Part shown: piece by piece, positions 27,567-36,373 of the stretch | Layout of the letters: the number at the start of each line of letters is the position of its first letter | Numbering within the stretch: position 1 is the stretch's first letter | Source: Cohnella thailandensis | Lineage (GTDB): Bacteria > Bacillota > Bacilli > Paenibacillales > Paenibacillaceae | Length of the DNA stretch: 64,000 nucleotides | Assembly (NCBI RefSeq): GCF_014212135.1 | Contig: NZ_JACJVQ010000028.1 | Coordinates: forward strand, 124,001-188,000 | Direction of reading: 5' to 3' | Made by a program: the position numbers and the translations under genes | Notes under the pieces: generated by a model | Database searches by the model: none | The model's input: the letters and a program-made list of their open reading frames with translations, nothing else | Told to the model about the DNA's origin: nothing

Positions 27567-27833
27567 ATGGCAAGCCGGAATAGGAAGCTGGTGCCGGAGA
27601 GCGCCGGTGCTCTGAATCAGTTAAAGTACGAGATAGCGGCGGAGCTGGGTGTCCCCTTCGGACAAGCCGGAGCGCTCGGACAAGACACGGAGTTCGCGGG
27701 AGAATTAGGAAGCTTCTCTCCAGCGGGAACCGGCTCCGCTTATCTCGGAAACTTGACGGCACGCGAGGCGGGAGCAGTCGGAGGCGGTGTCACGAAGCGC
27801 CTTGTCCAACAAGCGCAACAAACCCTTCTTTAA
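27567..27833 (+). CDS. Alpha/beta-type small acid-soluble spore protein
   Basis: This 88-residue protein matches alpha/beta-type SASP in both conserved regions: LNQLKYEIAAELGV near residue 16, with the E-I/A cleavage region of the germination protease, and GGGVTKRLVQQAQQTL at the end. These proteins coat spore DNA and protect it from UV and heat. The insert between the conserved parts is longer and more Gly/Ala-rich than in typical 60-70-residue members. AAAGGAGGTG is an ideal RBS. A CATACTA (27527-27533) resembles a sigma-G -10 element, but I see no matching -35. The gene shows the host is a spore former. Confidence 0.88.
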   Translation: MASRNRKLVPESAGALNQLKYEIAAELGVPFGQAGALGQDTEFAGELGSFSPAGTGSAYLGNLTAREAGAVGGGVTKRLVQQAQQTLL

Positions 27834-27858
27834 GAAGATTCGGATAGGCAAAGGTCCA

Positions 27859-27887
27859 TTGACACCCCTCGACAATTCCGGTATCAT
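27859..27887 (+). promoter_or_regulatory. Sigma-A-type promoter for metK
   Basis: TTGACA (27859-27864) and TATCAT (27882-27887) are separated by 17 bases, giving a predicted start near 27894 and a leader of about 70 bases. Confidence 0.72.
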
Positions 27888-27909
27888 TATCATTTGAAGG
27901 TCTGTCTAA

Positions 27910-27942
27910 CAACCTTTTCCAACCGGAAAAGGTTCATTTTTT
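27910..27942 (+). terminator. Terminator hairpin in the metK leader
   Basis: AACCTTTTCC (27911-27920) pairs perfectly with GGAAAAGGTT (27925-27934... approximate ends) around a four-base loop and is followed by C-A and a six-T run. It lies downstream of the likely promoter and upstream of the RBS, so it could act as an attenuator; alternatively it ends the SASP transcript. Confidence 0.75.
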
Positions 27943-27963
27943 GTGTAGGGGAGGTTGAAGATA

Positions 27964-29166
27964 TTGTCGATCAAAGGACGGCATCTCTTCACGTCCGAAT
28001 CGGTCACCGAAGGCCATCCGGACAAAATCTGCGACCAAATATCCGACGCTGTGCTTGACGCATTCCTTCAAGCGGATCCATACGCGCGCGTAGCGTGCGA
28101 AGTATCCGTTGCAACCGGACTCGTTCTGGTTATCGGGGAAATCAGCAGTAAAGCCGATTATGTAGATATCTCTTCCATCGTGCGAAGCACGGTCAGGGAA
28201 ATTGGATACACTCGCGCCAAGTACGGCTTCGATGCCAGCACTTGCGCCGTATTGACTTCGCTTAACGAACAATCCGCGGATATCGCCCAAGGCGTTAACG
28301 CTGCGCTCGAGAACCGCGACGGCAAGGATGTGCTGCAAGAGAACGCGGACATCGGCGCCGGCGACCAAGGCTTGATGTTCGGTTTCGCGACGAACGAAAC
28401 GCCGGAATTCATGCCGCTTCCGATCGCGCTCGCGCACCGTCTGTCCCGCCGCCTATCCGAAGTTCGCAAAAACGGAACGCTCGACTATCTGCGTCCGGAC
28501 GGCAAGACTCAGGTTACGATCGAGTACGTGGACGGCAAGCCGACCCGCGTGGACACGATCGTCATCTCCACCCAGCATTCGGAAGAAGTCAGCCTGGAGC
28601 AAATCCAGCAAGATATCCGCAATCATGTCATTAATCCGGTGGTGCCGGGGCAATGGCTGGATGGCGAGACCAAGTTCTTCATCAACCCGACCGGCCGATT
28701 CGTCATCGGCGGACCGCAAGGCGATGCCGGCTTGACGGGACGCAAGATCATCGTCGATACGTACGGTGGCTATGCTCGCCACGGCGGCGGCGCGTTCTCC
28801 GGCAAGGATCCGACGAAGGTTGACCGATCCGCAGCTTATGCAGCTCGTTACGTAGCCAAGAATATCGTTGCGGCCGGCCTTGCCGACAAGTGCGAAATTC
28901 AATTGGCATATGCAATTGGCGTAGCGAATCCGGTATCCATTAACGTCGACACTTATGGTACGGGTAAGGTGTCTGAAGAAATACTGGTTGAGCTGGTTCG
29001 TTCCAACTTCGACCTCCGTCCTGCAGGCATCATCAAGATGCTCGACCTCCGTCGTCCGATTTATAAGCAAACGGCTGCTTACGGCCACTTCGGCCGTACG
29101 GATCTGGATCTTCCTTGGGAGCGTCTCGATAAGGTCGAGGCTCTTAAGCAAGGCGCCACGCTCTAA
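27964..29166 (+). CDS. metK: S-adenosylmethionine synthetase
   Basis: The enzyme forms S-adenosylmethionine from ATP and methionine. The start is TTG 27964, nine bases after AGGGGAGG; the upstream TTG 27955 touches that RBS. The resulting 400 residues begin MSIKGRHLFTSESVTEGHPD, as in relatives. Signature motifs include GHPDKICDQISDAVLDA, GAGDQGLMFG and GGGAFSGKDPTKVDRSAAY. In Bacillus the gene is normally under an S-box riboswitch, but the leader here is only about 70 bases and shows no S-box aptamer. SAM from this enzyme would feed the methyltransferase at 13585, although that is a general supply. Confidence 0.97.
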   Translation: MSIKGRHLFTSESVTEGHPDKICDQISDAVLDAFLQADPYARVACEVSVATGLVLVIGEISSKADYVDISSIVRSTVREIGYTRAKYGFDASTCAVLTSLNEQSADIAQGVNAALENRDGKDVLQENADIGAGDQGLMFGFATNETPEFMPLPIALAHRLSRRLSEVRKNGTLDYLRPDGKTQVTIEYVDGKPTRVDTIVISTQHSEEVSLEQIQQDIRNHVINPVVPGQWLDGETKFFINPTGRFVIGGPQGDAGLTGRKIIVDTYGGYARHGGGAFSGKDPTKVDRSAAYAARYVAKNIVAAGLADKCEIQLAYAIGVANPVSINVDTYGTGKVSEEILVELVRSNFDLRPAGIIKMLDLRRPIYKQTAAYGHFGRTDLDLPWERLDKVEALKQGATL

Positions 29167-29185
29167 GATATACGAAATTATACCT

Positions 29186-29224
29186 AACGCCCTATCCCCT
29201 TAATCGGGAAGTAGGGCGTTTTGC
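29186..29224 (+). terminator. Rho-independent terminator after metK
   Basis: AACGCCCTA (29186-29194) pairs with TAGGGCGTT (29212-29220), with partial pairing inside the loop (CCCC/GGG), followed by TTTT. Confidence 0.85.
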
Positions 29225-29336
29225 TTATTTTCCTTGTAAATACACTGAAATGCTAAAGATTGTTGCCTGAATTGCCGAAATAGATTAATGGACTGTAAAA
29301 ATTCGCTTCGAGAATGTGGTTGGGAGGAAATGCCTA

Positions 29337-30113
29337 TTGGTCGATATCCACACTCATATTCTTCCTGGTCTCGATGATGGGGCACCGGATCTGGAGCAAG
29401 CGCTTTCCATGGCGAGAGCGGCATCAGCTGAAGGAATCCGGAAGATCATCGCCACTCCTCATCATGCTAACGGAGTCTACAACAATCCGGCAGAAAGCGT
29501 AAGAGAAGCGGTAGAGAAGTTGAATGAAGAGTTGAAACGGGAAGGGATTCCGGTCGAGCTATACCCGGGCCAAGAGATTCGAGTGCATGACGATATGCTC
29601 GATGCATGGGCCAGAGAAGAGTTGTTGACCCTCGCGGATTCCCAATATATTTTGCTAGAGATGCCTTCGTCTCGTATCCCGTCCAAGATGTTCGAGTGGG
29701 TTCATGAGCTGCGATTGATGGGGCTGCATCCGATCATTGCGCATCCGGAACGGAACGCGGAGGTCGTGAAGAATCCCGGAAGGCTTGCTGAACTAGTGGA
29801 AGCGGGCTGCTACGCTCAAGTCACTACTCATTCCCTCCTTGGAGGATTCGGCAAGAAGATTGAAGAGGTCGCTTGGTCCTTGTGCAAACAGGGATTGATC
29901 CATGCGGTATCCTCCGATGCTCATCATTTGGAGCTAAGAGGATTCAAGATGAGCGAGACATATAGCCGTATCTCCCATTATATAGGAGATTCAGCAACCG
30001 AGTATTATAGACAAAACTCATCGAACATCCTCGATAATAAGCCTATTGCTATTGAATTGTTTTCTAAAGTTAATGTAAAATGGTGGAGAAAGTTATCAAA
30101 TCTTTTCCATTAG
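29337..30113 (+). CDS. cpsB: PHP-type protein-tyrosine phosphatase (CpsB/YwqE family)
   Basis: The start is TTG 29337, nine bases after GGGAGG, giving 258 residues beginning MVDIHTHILPGLDDGAPD, the metal-binding HXH motif typical of this family. Other metal ligands lie in ATPHHANGVYNN, YPGQEIRVHDD, HPIIAHPERN and AVSSDAHHLELR. These manganese-dependent phosphatases remove phosphate from the C-terminal tyrosines of bacterial tyrosine kinases such as CpsD and so control capsule or exopolysaccharide length. The kinase and its partner lie 2.3 kb downstream, separated by an SLH gene. Confidence 0.93.
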   Translation: MVDIHTHILPGLDDGAPDLEQALSMARAASAEGIRKIIATPHHANGVYNNPAESVREAVEKLNEELKREGIPVELYPGQEIRVHDDMLDAWAREELLTLADSQYILLEMPSSRIPSKMFEWVHELRLMGLHPIIAHPERNAEVVKNPGRLAELVEAGCYAQVTTHSLLGGFGKKIEEVAWSLCKQGLIHAVSSDAHHLELRGFKMSETYSRISHYIGDSATEYYRQNSSNILDNKPIAIELFSKVNVKWWRKLSNLFH

Positions 30114-30115
30114 TG

Positions 30116-30144
30116 TTGACCCTTATACTTATGTGGGTTAAGAT
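30116..30144 (+). promoter_or_regulatory. Sigma-A-type promoter for the SLH gene
   Basis: TTGACC (30116-30121) and TAAGAT (30139-30144) are 17 bases apart, immediately after the phosphatase stop codon and about 67 bases before the SLH gene start. Confidence 0.7.
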
Positions 30145-30210
30145 TAAGTAACTGTGTTTCCGAAATAATTCCTTCATTACCTATTACATAATAAAGTGGG
30201 AGGATTCTAA

Positions 30211-32301
30211 ATGAAACTAAGAAAGAAAGCACTTGCCGGATTCGTCGCTACCAGTCTCGCCGTTACTTCTCTTGCAGGAGTATCGATCACCGCTAACGGA
30301 GCAACCGTTAACCTGGGAGTCAATGTGGCTTCCGCTGCGGATGCTAATCTTCAGAAGTTGATAGAACTTCAGAAAAAGCTGAATAGCTCCCTTGCAACTA
30401 ATGCGAATGTACTCGCGCTTAAAGTGGCTCTGAGTGGAGTGGATCACGAGGATGCGGTTGCTCCATTGTATGCTCCGTTCTCCTCTCTTGGATTGACTGA
30501 TGAAGAGAAATCCGCTCTGATCGGGTTGTTGAAGGGGATTGTTCTTGCACCGGTTGACAATGAAGCCGAATTCATCGAACTCTTACAAACCACTGAAGTG
30601 AAGTCTCTTATCGGTGAAATCGAAAGAGATTCGGGTATCGACATCACGGTAGAAGACTTCGCTGCTCTCTTCGTTGCGTTGAACGATAAAGCATATTCGG
30701 CTCTTATCTCGAATCCGACTTATGCTGGCGGAAAAACCGCGTTCGTAGAGTCTATCGCTGAAGCGGTGCTTGGTGGCGATACTTCCGGCGCGCAGAAAGC
30801 ATCTGATTTGATCGAGCATTACTTCACTTCGAATGCGAACTTCAAATCAGCGGTCCTTGATACTTTTGAAAATTATATGGCTGCTCCTGGTGTGAAGGAT
30901 GCATTCGACGCGGCTCTTCCTTCGATCGTAGGGGCGTTCGCAAGTGCTAATGCTCCTGTGTATGGCGGTGGCGGCGGTGGAGTTGTTCAAGCCGGCAACA
31001 CCGACGTAGCCAAAGCCCTCGAGACACTGGCTGGCCTGAAGGACAAGATCGCCAAGGCTACCGGCGATGAGAAAGCTGCTCTGATCAAGCAAGCGATCGA
31101 TACGGCAAACGCGGCACTCGCTTCCGCAGCCAACGTCGATGTTTCCAAGCTCGTTGCGATCAGCGGCGATCAAGCAAGCATCAAGATCGACGCGGCGGCG
31201 ATTGCAAGCTTCCTGAAGGATCTGGCTGCACTGAAGGCCGCGCTGGCTGCCGCTGTAGGTAATGCTGACGGATTTGTCGTTCCTACGTTGACGTTTAACC
31301 TCGGCACGGTTGCTCAAGCTTCTATCGCGGTTAGCTTGCCGGCCGACGTTATTGCTCAACTGACCACGGCCGGAGTCGCTAAGGTGGCATTCGCCGTGAA
31401 CGGTCTGACGGCTACGCTCCCGATCAGCGGCGACTTCGCGAAGGGAATCGACTTCAAGCTCAACCACAAGGCGGCGACTTCGGCAGAGACCGGCGGACGC
31501 AAGGCCGTATCCGAACTGTACGACTTCAGCCTGGCTCTTGGCGGAGAAGCGGTAACGAAGTTCAACCAACCGATCTTCATTAAGTTCCCGTTCCAGACTG
31601 TCGCCGGCGTCGATCAAGAGAAGCTGACCGTCGCAAGAGTAGAATCCAACGGCACGTTGAAGGTACAAGGCGGCGATGTGGTAGGGAATACGATCACCGA
31701 TAACTTCCGTCACTTCTCTCCATATGTCGTCGTCGAGAATAAAGTGAGCTTCAACGATATCTCGTCCGTTCAAGCATGGGCGGGACGCCAGATCGAAGTG
31801 ATCGCGGCGAAGGGTGTTGTTGAAGGCAAGGCAGCCGGCAAGTTCGCTCCGCAGGACAAGATCACGAGAGCGGAGTTCGCGAAGATTCTCGTGACGGCTC
31901 TCAACATCGAGAACGACGATGCGACGACGGACAAGTTCACGGACGTACGCCCTGGCGACTGGTACGCTCCATATGTAGCCGTAGCGGCTGAAGAAGGAAT
32001 CATCAATGGACGCACGGCAACGACCTTCGCTCCAACGGCAACGATTTCTCGCGCCGAGATGTCGACGATGATCGCAAGAGCGCTCAAGTCGGTTAAGGGA
32101 GTAGAAGACGTAGCGAATGCGGAAGCGGCGCTGGCTTCGTTCAGCGACGCAGGCCAGATTATCCCGAGCCTGAAGGAAGGCGTGGCTCTGGCCGCCTCCA
32201 AGAACATCGTGATCGGCACCGACGGCAAGTTCAAGCCGAACGACAACGCAACCCGCGCAGAAGCGGCAGTCATTGTATACCGTACGATCAACACCAAATA
32301 A
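30211..32301 (+). CDS. SLH-domain surface protein, otherwise unknown
   Basis: The 696 residues start at ATG 30211 after GGGAGG. Residues 1-41 are a signal peptide (KALAGFVATSLAVTSLAG...). About 45-250 are helical (LQKLIELQKKLNSSLATN, similar amphipathic segments after), then a Gly-rich joint (YGGGGGGVVQ), a second helical part, and a beta-rich domain near 350-505. Three SLH motifs occupy about 511-696 (ITRAEFAKILVTAL, ISRAEMSTMIARAL, ATRAEAAVIVYRT). Ala-rich composition and GC-rich codons in the second half suggest strong expression. It has its own promoter and terminator between cpsB and cpsC. Similar proteins are common in Paenibacillaceae, but I know no function. Confidence 0.9.
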   Translation: MKLRKKALAGFVATSLAVTSLAGVSITANGATVNLGVNVASAADANLQKLIELQKKLNSSLATNANVLALKVALSGVDHEDAVAPLYAPFSSLGLTDEEKSALIGLLKGIVLAPVDNEAEFIELLQTTEVKSLIGEIERDSGIDITVEDFAALFVALNDKAYSALISNPTYAGGKTAFVESIAEAVLGGDTSGAQKASDLIEHYFTSNANFKSAVLDTFENYMAAPGVKDAFDAALPSIVGAFASANAPVYGGGGGGVVQAGNTDVAKALETLAGLKDKIAKATGDEKAALIKQAIDTANAALASAANVDVSKLVAISGDQASIKIDAAAIASFLKDLAALKAALAAAVGNADGFVVPTLTFNLGTVAQASIAVSLPADVIAQLTTAGVAKVAFAVNGLTATLPISGDFAKGIDFKLNHKAATSAETGGRKAVSELYDFSLALGGEAVTKFNQPIFIKFPFQTVAGVDQEKLTVARVESNGTLKVQGGDVVGNTITDNFRHFSPYVVVENKVSFNDISSVQAWAGRQIEVIAAKGVVEGKAAGKFAPQDKITRAEFAKILVTALNIENDDATTDKFTDVRPGDWYAPYVAVAAEEGIINGRTATTFAPTATISRAEMSTMIARALKSVKGVEDVANAEAALASFSDAGQIIPSLKEGVALAASKNIVIGTDGKFKPNDNATRAEAAVIVYRTINTK

Positions 32302-32325
32302 GATAGCCGGCCGTACTCGAGAAGT

Positions 32326-32357
32326 ATCCTCCACCCCGCCTACGGGTGGGGGATTTT
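32326..32357 (+). terminator. Rho-independent terminator after the SLH gene
   Basis: An 11-bp stem (32326-32336 with 32344-32354, one wobble) is followed by TTTT. Confidence 0.85.
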
Positions 32358-32435
32358 CTACCTAGAGTGCCCTGTTTGGTAATTATATGAAAACATTCTG
32401 ACTACGGTTAGGTAACTGCTTGGAGGGAACGTTAC

Positions 32436-33203
32436 GTGTCCAATGAACTCGATCTCCGCGATTACTTTCAAATTCTTCGCAAGAGAGTATGGTGGATCGT
32501 CAGCTTCGTGTTGATCGTCACTCTTGCAGCGGGGGCGTACAGCAAGTTTATCAAGAGTCCGGTTTACGAGGCTTCGACGAAGATCGTCGTCAACCGCTCT
32601 TCGTCTAACGTCGGATCGCAACAGCTCGACATTAACGAAGTAAACACGAACATCAAGATGATCGATACCTACAAGGAGATCATCAAGACGCCTGCTGTCC
32701 TGGACAAGGTGGTTGAGCAGCATCCGGAGTTCGGGCTTAACGCGGATCAACTCAAATCGAAAATCAGCGTCAGCTCCGTAAACAACACCCAAGTAATGAC
32801 CCTTGTTGTCCGTGATGAATCTTACGCCTCTGCAGCCCAGATGGTCAACGCGGTGTCCGCTATTTTTAAACAAGAGATCCCTAGTATTTTTAACGTTGAG
32901 AACGTAACCATCCTTAATGAAGCGAATCCGGACAAGACTCCAGGCCCGGTTGCTCCGAACGTTCCGCTGAACGTAGTCATTGCCTTCATCGTATCCCTGA
33001 TGATCGCAGTCGGAGTTGCCTTCCTGCTTGAATATCTGGATGATACCGTTAAGACAGAAGAGGATGTCGAGAATATTCTTGGGCTCCCTACCCTGGCCGC
33101 AATCACTAGATTGCAAGCAGACGGGCTCCCTTCCGAGAAAAAAACCGATGCCGCGAAAGTAAAAAAGGTAGGTGAGCTATCCAGTGTCCGCACAAGCAAA
33201 TAA
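32436..33203 (+). CDS. cpsC: Polysaccharide co-polymerase / kinase modulator (CpsC/Wzz family)
   Basis: GTG 32436 follows GGAGGGA and gives 255 residues with the Wzz topology: first helix about 20-38 (VWWIVSFVLIVTLAAGAYS), an extracytoplasmic loop, and second helix about 178-198 (LNVVIAFIVSLMIAVGVAF) with the usual Pro-rich lead PGPVAPNVPLN. The cytoplasmic tail after DDTVKTEEDVENILGLPTLA would activate the adjacent tyrosine kinase. The family sets chain length in Wzx/Wzy-dependent polymer synthesis. The gene overlaps cpsD by about 20 bases. Confidence 0.94.
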   Translation: MSNELDLRDYFQILRKRVWWIVSFVLIVTLAAGAYSKFIKSPVYEASTKIVVNRSSSNVGSQQLDINEVNTNIKMIDTYKEIIKTPAVLDKVVEQHPEFGLNADQLKSKISVSSVNNTQVMTLVVRDESYASAAQMVNAVSAIFKQEIPSIFNVENVTILNEANPDKTPGPVAPNVPLNVVIAFIVSLMIAVGVAFLLEYLDDTVKTEEDVENILGLPTLAAITRLQADGLPSEKKTDAAKVKKVGELSSVRTSK

Positions 33204-33876
33204 GCGATATCTCGTCACGGAAGCGGACCCCAAGTCGCCTGTGTCGGAATCCTACCGGACGCTTCGAACGAATATCGACTTCTCCTCGATAGACGGGCAG
33301 ATGCAGGTCCTCATGGTTACTTCGGCAGGCCCGGGAGAAGGGAAGTCGACGACCATCGGCAACCTCGCCGTGGCTTACGCCCAGTCGGAGAGGAAAGTCG
33401 TCTTGATCGATGCCGACCTCCGCAAGCCTACCGAGCACTACACTTTCCAAATCTCGAACCGAATCGGCTTGTCATCGGTCTTGTCCAATCAGGCAGAGCT
33501 TGGCCAAGCCATTCAAGATACGCATATCCCGTATTTGTCGGTGATCCCTTCCGGGCCCATTCCTCCGAATCCGGCTGAGATGCTAGCCTCTCAGAGAATG
33601 TCGAAGGTACTGGAGGAGCTTAAGCAACAATTCGACGTGATCTTGATCGATGCCCCGCCGGTTCTGGCCGTAACGGATGCTCAATTGCTGTCGACACGCT
33701 GCGACGGCGTCATCCTCGTTATGGATTACGGCAAGGTGAAGAAGGATGTCGCCTTGAAGTCGAAGTCCCTTCTGGATAAGGTGGGAGCCAAGGTTCTTGG
33801 CGTGGTGCTTAATAACGTGAAACGTAAGAAAAACGAAGGCTACTATTACTACTATTACGGTTCACCGAATTCCTAA
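33184..33876 (+). CDS. cpsD: BY-kinase, tyrosine-protein kinase of exopolysaccharide synthesis (CpsD)
   Basis: The start is taken as GTG 33184 because AGGTGAG overlaps the alternative GTG 33172; this gives 230 residues. Walker A is SAGPGEGKSTT near residue 47, Walker A' VVLIDADLRKP and Walker B VILIDAPP. The C-terminus carries the autophosphorylated tyrosine cluster GYYYYYYGS. It works with CpsC at the membrane and is reversed by the CpsB phosphatase encoded at 29337. The RBS lies inside cpsC, so the two are translationally coupled. Confidence 0.95.
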   Translation: MSAQANKRYLVTEADPKSPVSESYRTLRTNIDFSSIDGQMQVLMVTSAGPGEGKSTTIGNLAVAYAQSERKVVLIDADLRKPTEHYTFQISNRIGLSSVLSNQAELGQAIQDTHIPYLSVIPSGPIPPNPAEMLASQRMSKVLEELKQQFDVILIDAPPVLAVTDAQLLSTRCDGVILVMDYGKVKKDVALKSKSLLDKVGAKVLGVVLNNVKRKKNEGYYYYYYGSPNS

Positions 33877-33900
33877 GAATCAAATCGGAGGCGCAGGAAA

Positions 33901-35721
33901 ATGGTTATGAAGAGAAGTTTGGTGCTGTTGCTTGTACTTGACTTGATGATAATCTGGTTTAGCACATACACAGCTTATCTGTTCCGTTTCGAAGGGGACA
34001 TTCCGGGACGGTACATGAGCCAAATGCTCGAATATAGCCTGATTTCTACGCTTCTATGCATGGGATTTATGATTTTCTTCGGGATGTACCGGCGGATGTG
34101 GCAATATGCGAGTATTAAGGATCTCGTAAGGATGTGCCAGGCGGCCGTTGCCAGTTGGGCTCTTGCCTATGGGATTACGGCTCTCCTGTCCGATCTGTCG
34201 GTTCCTCTATCCGTGAGCGTGCGAATCCTGGAGACCAGCTTGCTCCTCCTTGGAGGAGTCCGGGTGCTGTGGAGACTCTTCGGAATGCGCACAAGGAACA
34301 AAGCGGAGACTCAAATTCCGACGCTCATCTTCGGTGCTGGCAATTGCGGCGAACTGATTGCTCGGGAATTCATGAATCCGGCCATGGACGGCCACAAGCT
34401 TGTCGGATTTCTGGATGATGACCCATCCAAACGCAACTTGACGGTGCATGGCTTGCGCGTGTTCGGCGGTAGGTCCGAGATGCTCCGACTGGTGGAATCT
34501 CATCGGATTCAAGAGATCATCATCGCGATCCCATCGGCGCCTCGCAAGACGATCTCTCAGATCATTAACCTTTGCCTTGCTGTCGGAGTGAAGCCTAAGA
34601 TTATCCCAGGTATCGATGCCATGATTAAAGGAAAGGTCTCCTTCAGTTCCATCCGCAACGTAGACGTAGAGGACCTGCTTGGAAGAGAGCCTGTAAAGAC
34701 GGACTTGGTCGGAATCGCCGAGTATGTTCAGAACAAGGTAGTCTTGGTGACGGGGGCCGGCGGCTCGATCGGTTCGGAGCTATGCCGTCAGATTGCACCG
34801 TTTAAGCCAGAGAAGCTGCTGCTTCTAGGACATGGGGAGAATAGCATCTACACCATCGAGATGGAGATGAGGCGGAAATTCCCTGAACTCACGATCGAAC
34901 CTATCATTGCTGACGTTCAGGACCGTGTTAGGATCGAGGATGTATTCGCTGAGCATCTTCCGAACGTGGTTTTCCATGCTGCCGCCCATAAGCATGTGCC
35001 GCTAATGGAGAAGAATCCCTCGGAAGCGATTAAGAATAACGTGTTCGGAACGCAGAACGTAGCGGACTGCGCAGATAAGTACGGAGCCGAACGCTTCGTC
35101 CTGATCTCTTCGGATAAGGCCGTCAACCCGACCAGCATCATGGGAGCAACGAAACGAATCGCCGAGATGTACATACAGAACTTGAATATTCAGAGCGCAA
35201 CCAAATTCGCCGCCGTGCGCTTCGGCAATGTCTTGGGAAGCCGCGGCAGCGTTATCCCGCTCTTTAAGCAACAGATAGCAAGCGGAGGTCCGGTTACGGT
35301 TACTCATCCGGAGATGATTCGTTACTTCATGACCATACCGGAAGCCGTCCAACTCGTCATCCAAGCCGGCGCCTACGCCAAGGGAGGAGAGACCTTCCTC
35401 CTCGACATGGGTGAGCCGGTGAGCATCCTCAAGCTGGCCGAGGATCTCATCCGACTCTCGGGCTTCGAGCCCTACTCTGAGATCGACATCCAGTTCACCG
35501 GCATGCGTGACGGAGAGAAGCTGTATGAGGAGCTCCTCACGGACGAGGAGGGCATCATCCAAACGCCAAACGAGCGAATCTTCATCGGCAAAGCGAACGA
35601 GATCAGCCAGCGTCAACTAGATCTGGAATTCTCCCGCTTGGAGAGAGTCCTCAGCGAGGATTCGAGTACAGTCAGGAATGCGATCGAGAGCTTTGTTCCG
35701 ATTTTGGAGTTTGTGTCTTAA
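33901..35721 (+). CDS. Membrane-bound UDP-sugar 4,6-dehydratase (PglF/CapD/WbpM type)
   Basis: This 606-residue protein has four N-terminal membrane helices (about 7-115), a first nucleotide-binding domain (TLIFGAGNCGELIARE near 143) and an SDR domain starting with VLVTGAGGSIGSELCRQ near residue 282. The active-site segment is SSDKAVNPTSIMGATKR, where the usual SDR tyrosine is methionine, as in PglF/WbpM/FlaA1-type UDP-GlcNAc 4,6-dehydratases. Family members make UDP-4-keto-6-deoxy sugars for QuiNAc, FucNAc or bacillosamine. No aminotransferase is nearby, so the reductive route (QuiNAc or FucNAc, via the SDR at 36374) is more likely. Confidence 0.93.
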   Translation: MVMKRSLVLLLVLDLMIIWFSTYTAYLFRFEGDIPGRYMSQMLEYSLISTLLCMGFMIFFGMYRRMWQYASIKDLVRMCQAAVASWALAYGITALLSDLSVPLSVSVRILETSLLLLGGVRVLWRLFGMRTRNKAETQIPTLIFGAGNCGELIAREFMNPAMDGHKLVGFLDDDPSKRNLTVHGLRVFGGRSEMLRLVESHRIQEIIIAIPSAPRKTISQIINLCLAVGVKPKIIPGIDAMIKGKVSFSSIRNVDVEDLLGREPVKTDLVGIAEYVQNKVVLVTGAGGSIGSELCRQIAPFKPEKLLLLGHGENSIYTIEMEMRRKFPELTIEPIIADVQDRVRIEDVFAEHLPNVVFHAAAHKHVPLMEKNPSEAIKNNVFGTQNVADCADKYGAERFVLISSDKAVNPTSIMGATKRIAEMYIQNLNIQSATKFAAVRFGNVLGSRGSVIPLFKQQIASGGPVTVTHPEMIRYFMTIPEAVQLVIQAGAYAKGGETFLLDMGEPVSILKLAEDLIRLSGFEPYSEIDIQFTGMRDGEKLYEELLTDEEGIIQTPNERIFIGKANEISQRQLDLEFSRLERVLSEDSSTVRNAIESFVPILEFVS

Positions 35722-35743
35722 CCACTTAATTAGGGGTAATCCA

Positions 35744-36370
35744 ATGAACTATTTATTTTGGAAAAGGGTCATAGACATTGTTCTGTCCGGGTTCGGACTT
35801 CTATGTCTATGGCCCGTTTTACTAATTATTGCTACTGTCATTAAAGTAGATTCTCGAGGTCCTGTTCTGTTCAAACAAAAAAGAATTGGACAGAACAAAT
35901 CGGAATTCATGATCCTCAAGTTTAGAACGATGAGGACTGATACGCCTAAGGAAATGCCTACCCATCTCCTTCAGAATCCGGATTATTTCATTACCAAAGT
36001 TGGCCGTTTTCTTAGAAAATCTAGTCTGGATGAACTCCCACAGCTAATCAATATATTTAAAGGGGATATGAGCGTCGTCGGCCCTCGTCCAGCTCTTTGG
36101 AACCAAACAGATCTTATCCTCGAGAGAGATAAGTATGGTGCAAATGATATTAGGCCGGGATTAACGGGTTGGGCACAGATTAATGGACGGGACGAATTAG
36201 CTATCGATGTAAAGGCGAAACTTGACGGAGTTTACGTAGATAGAATCAGTTTAGGAATGGATCTAAAGTGTTTCTTTGGAACTTTCACTAGCGTTCTTAA
36301 GGCTAAGGGTGTCGTAGAAGGCGGAACAAACAAGCAGGTTGCAACAGGTTCAGGGAGAAGGGAAGTTTAG
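35744..36370 (+). CDS. Small polyprenyl-phosphate sugar-1-phosphate transferase (PglC-like)
   Basis: The start is ATG 35744 after AGGGGT, giving 208 residues; the frame is open further upstream but within the preceding gene. It contains only the membrane re-entrant helix and catalytic domain: KRVIDIVLSGFGLLCLWPVL, MILKFRTMRTDTPKEMP, the SSLDELPQLINIFKGDMSVVGPRP core and IRPGLTGWAQINGRDEL. It should prime the Wzx/Wzy polymer with the deoxy-N-acetylsugar phosphate made by the neighbouring dehydratase. It is a second initiating enzyme in the window, distinct from the large one at 3670. Confidence 0.93.
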   Translation: MNYLFWKRVIDIVLSGFGLLCLWPVLLIIATVIKVDSRGPVLFKQKRIGQNKSEFMILKFRTMRTDTPKEMPTHLLQNPDYFITKVGRFLRKSSLDELPQLINIFKGDMSVVGPRPALWNQTDLILERDKYGANDIRPGLTGWAQINGRDELAIDVKAKLDGVYVDRISLGMDLKCFFGTFTSVLKAKGVVEGGTNKQVATGSGRREV

Positions 36371-36373
36371 TTA

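Noticed and set aside
27834..27963. SAM-I riboswitch upstream of metK
   Set aside because: The leader is too short and the conserved S-box core was not found by eye; the hairpin seen is only terminator-like.
28453..29151. Minus-strand frame within metK
   Set aside because: Antisense shadow of a highly conserved enzyme.
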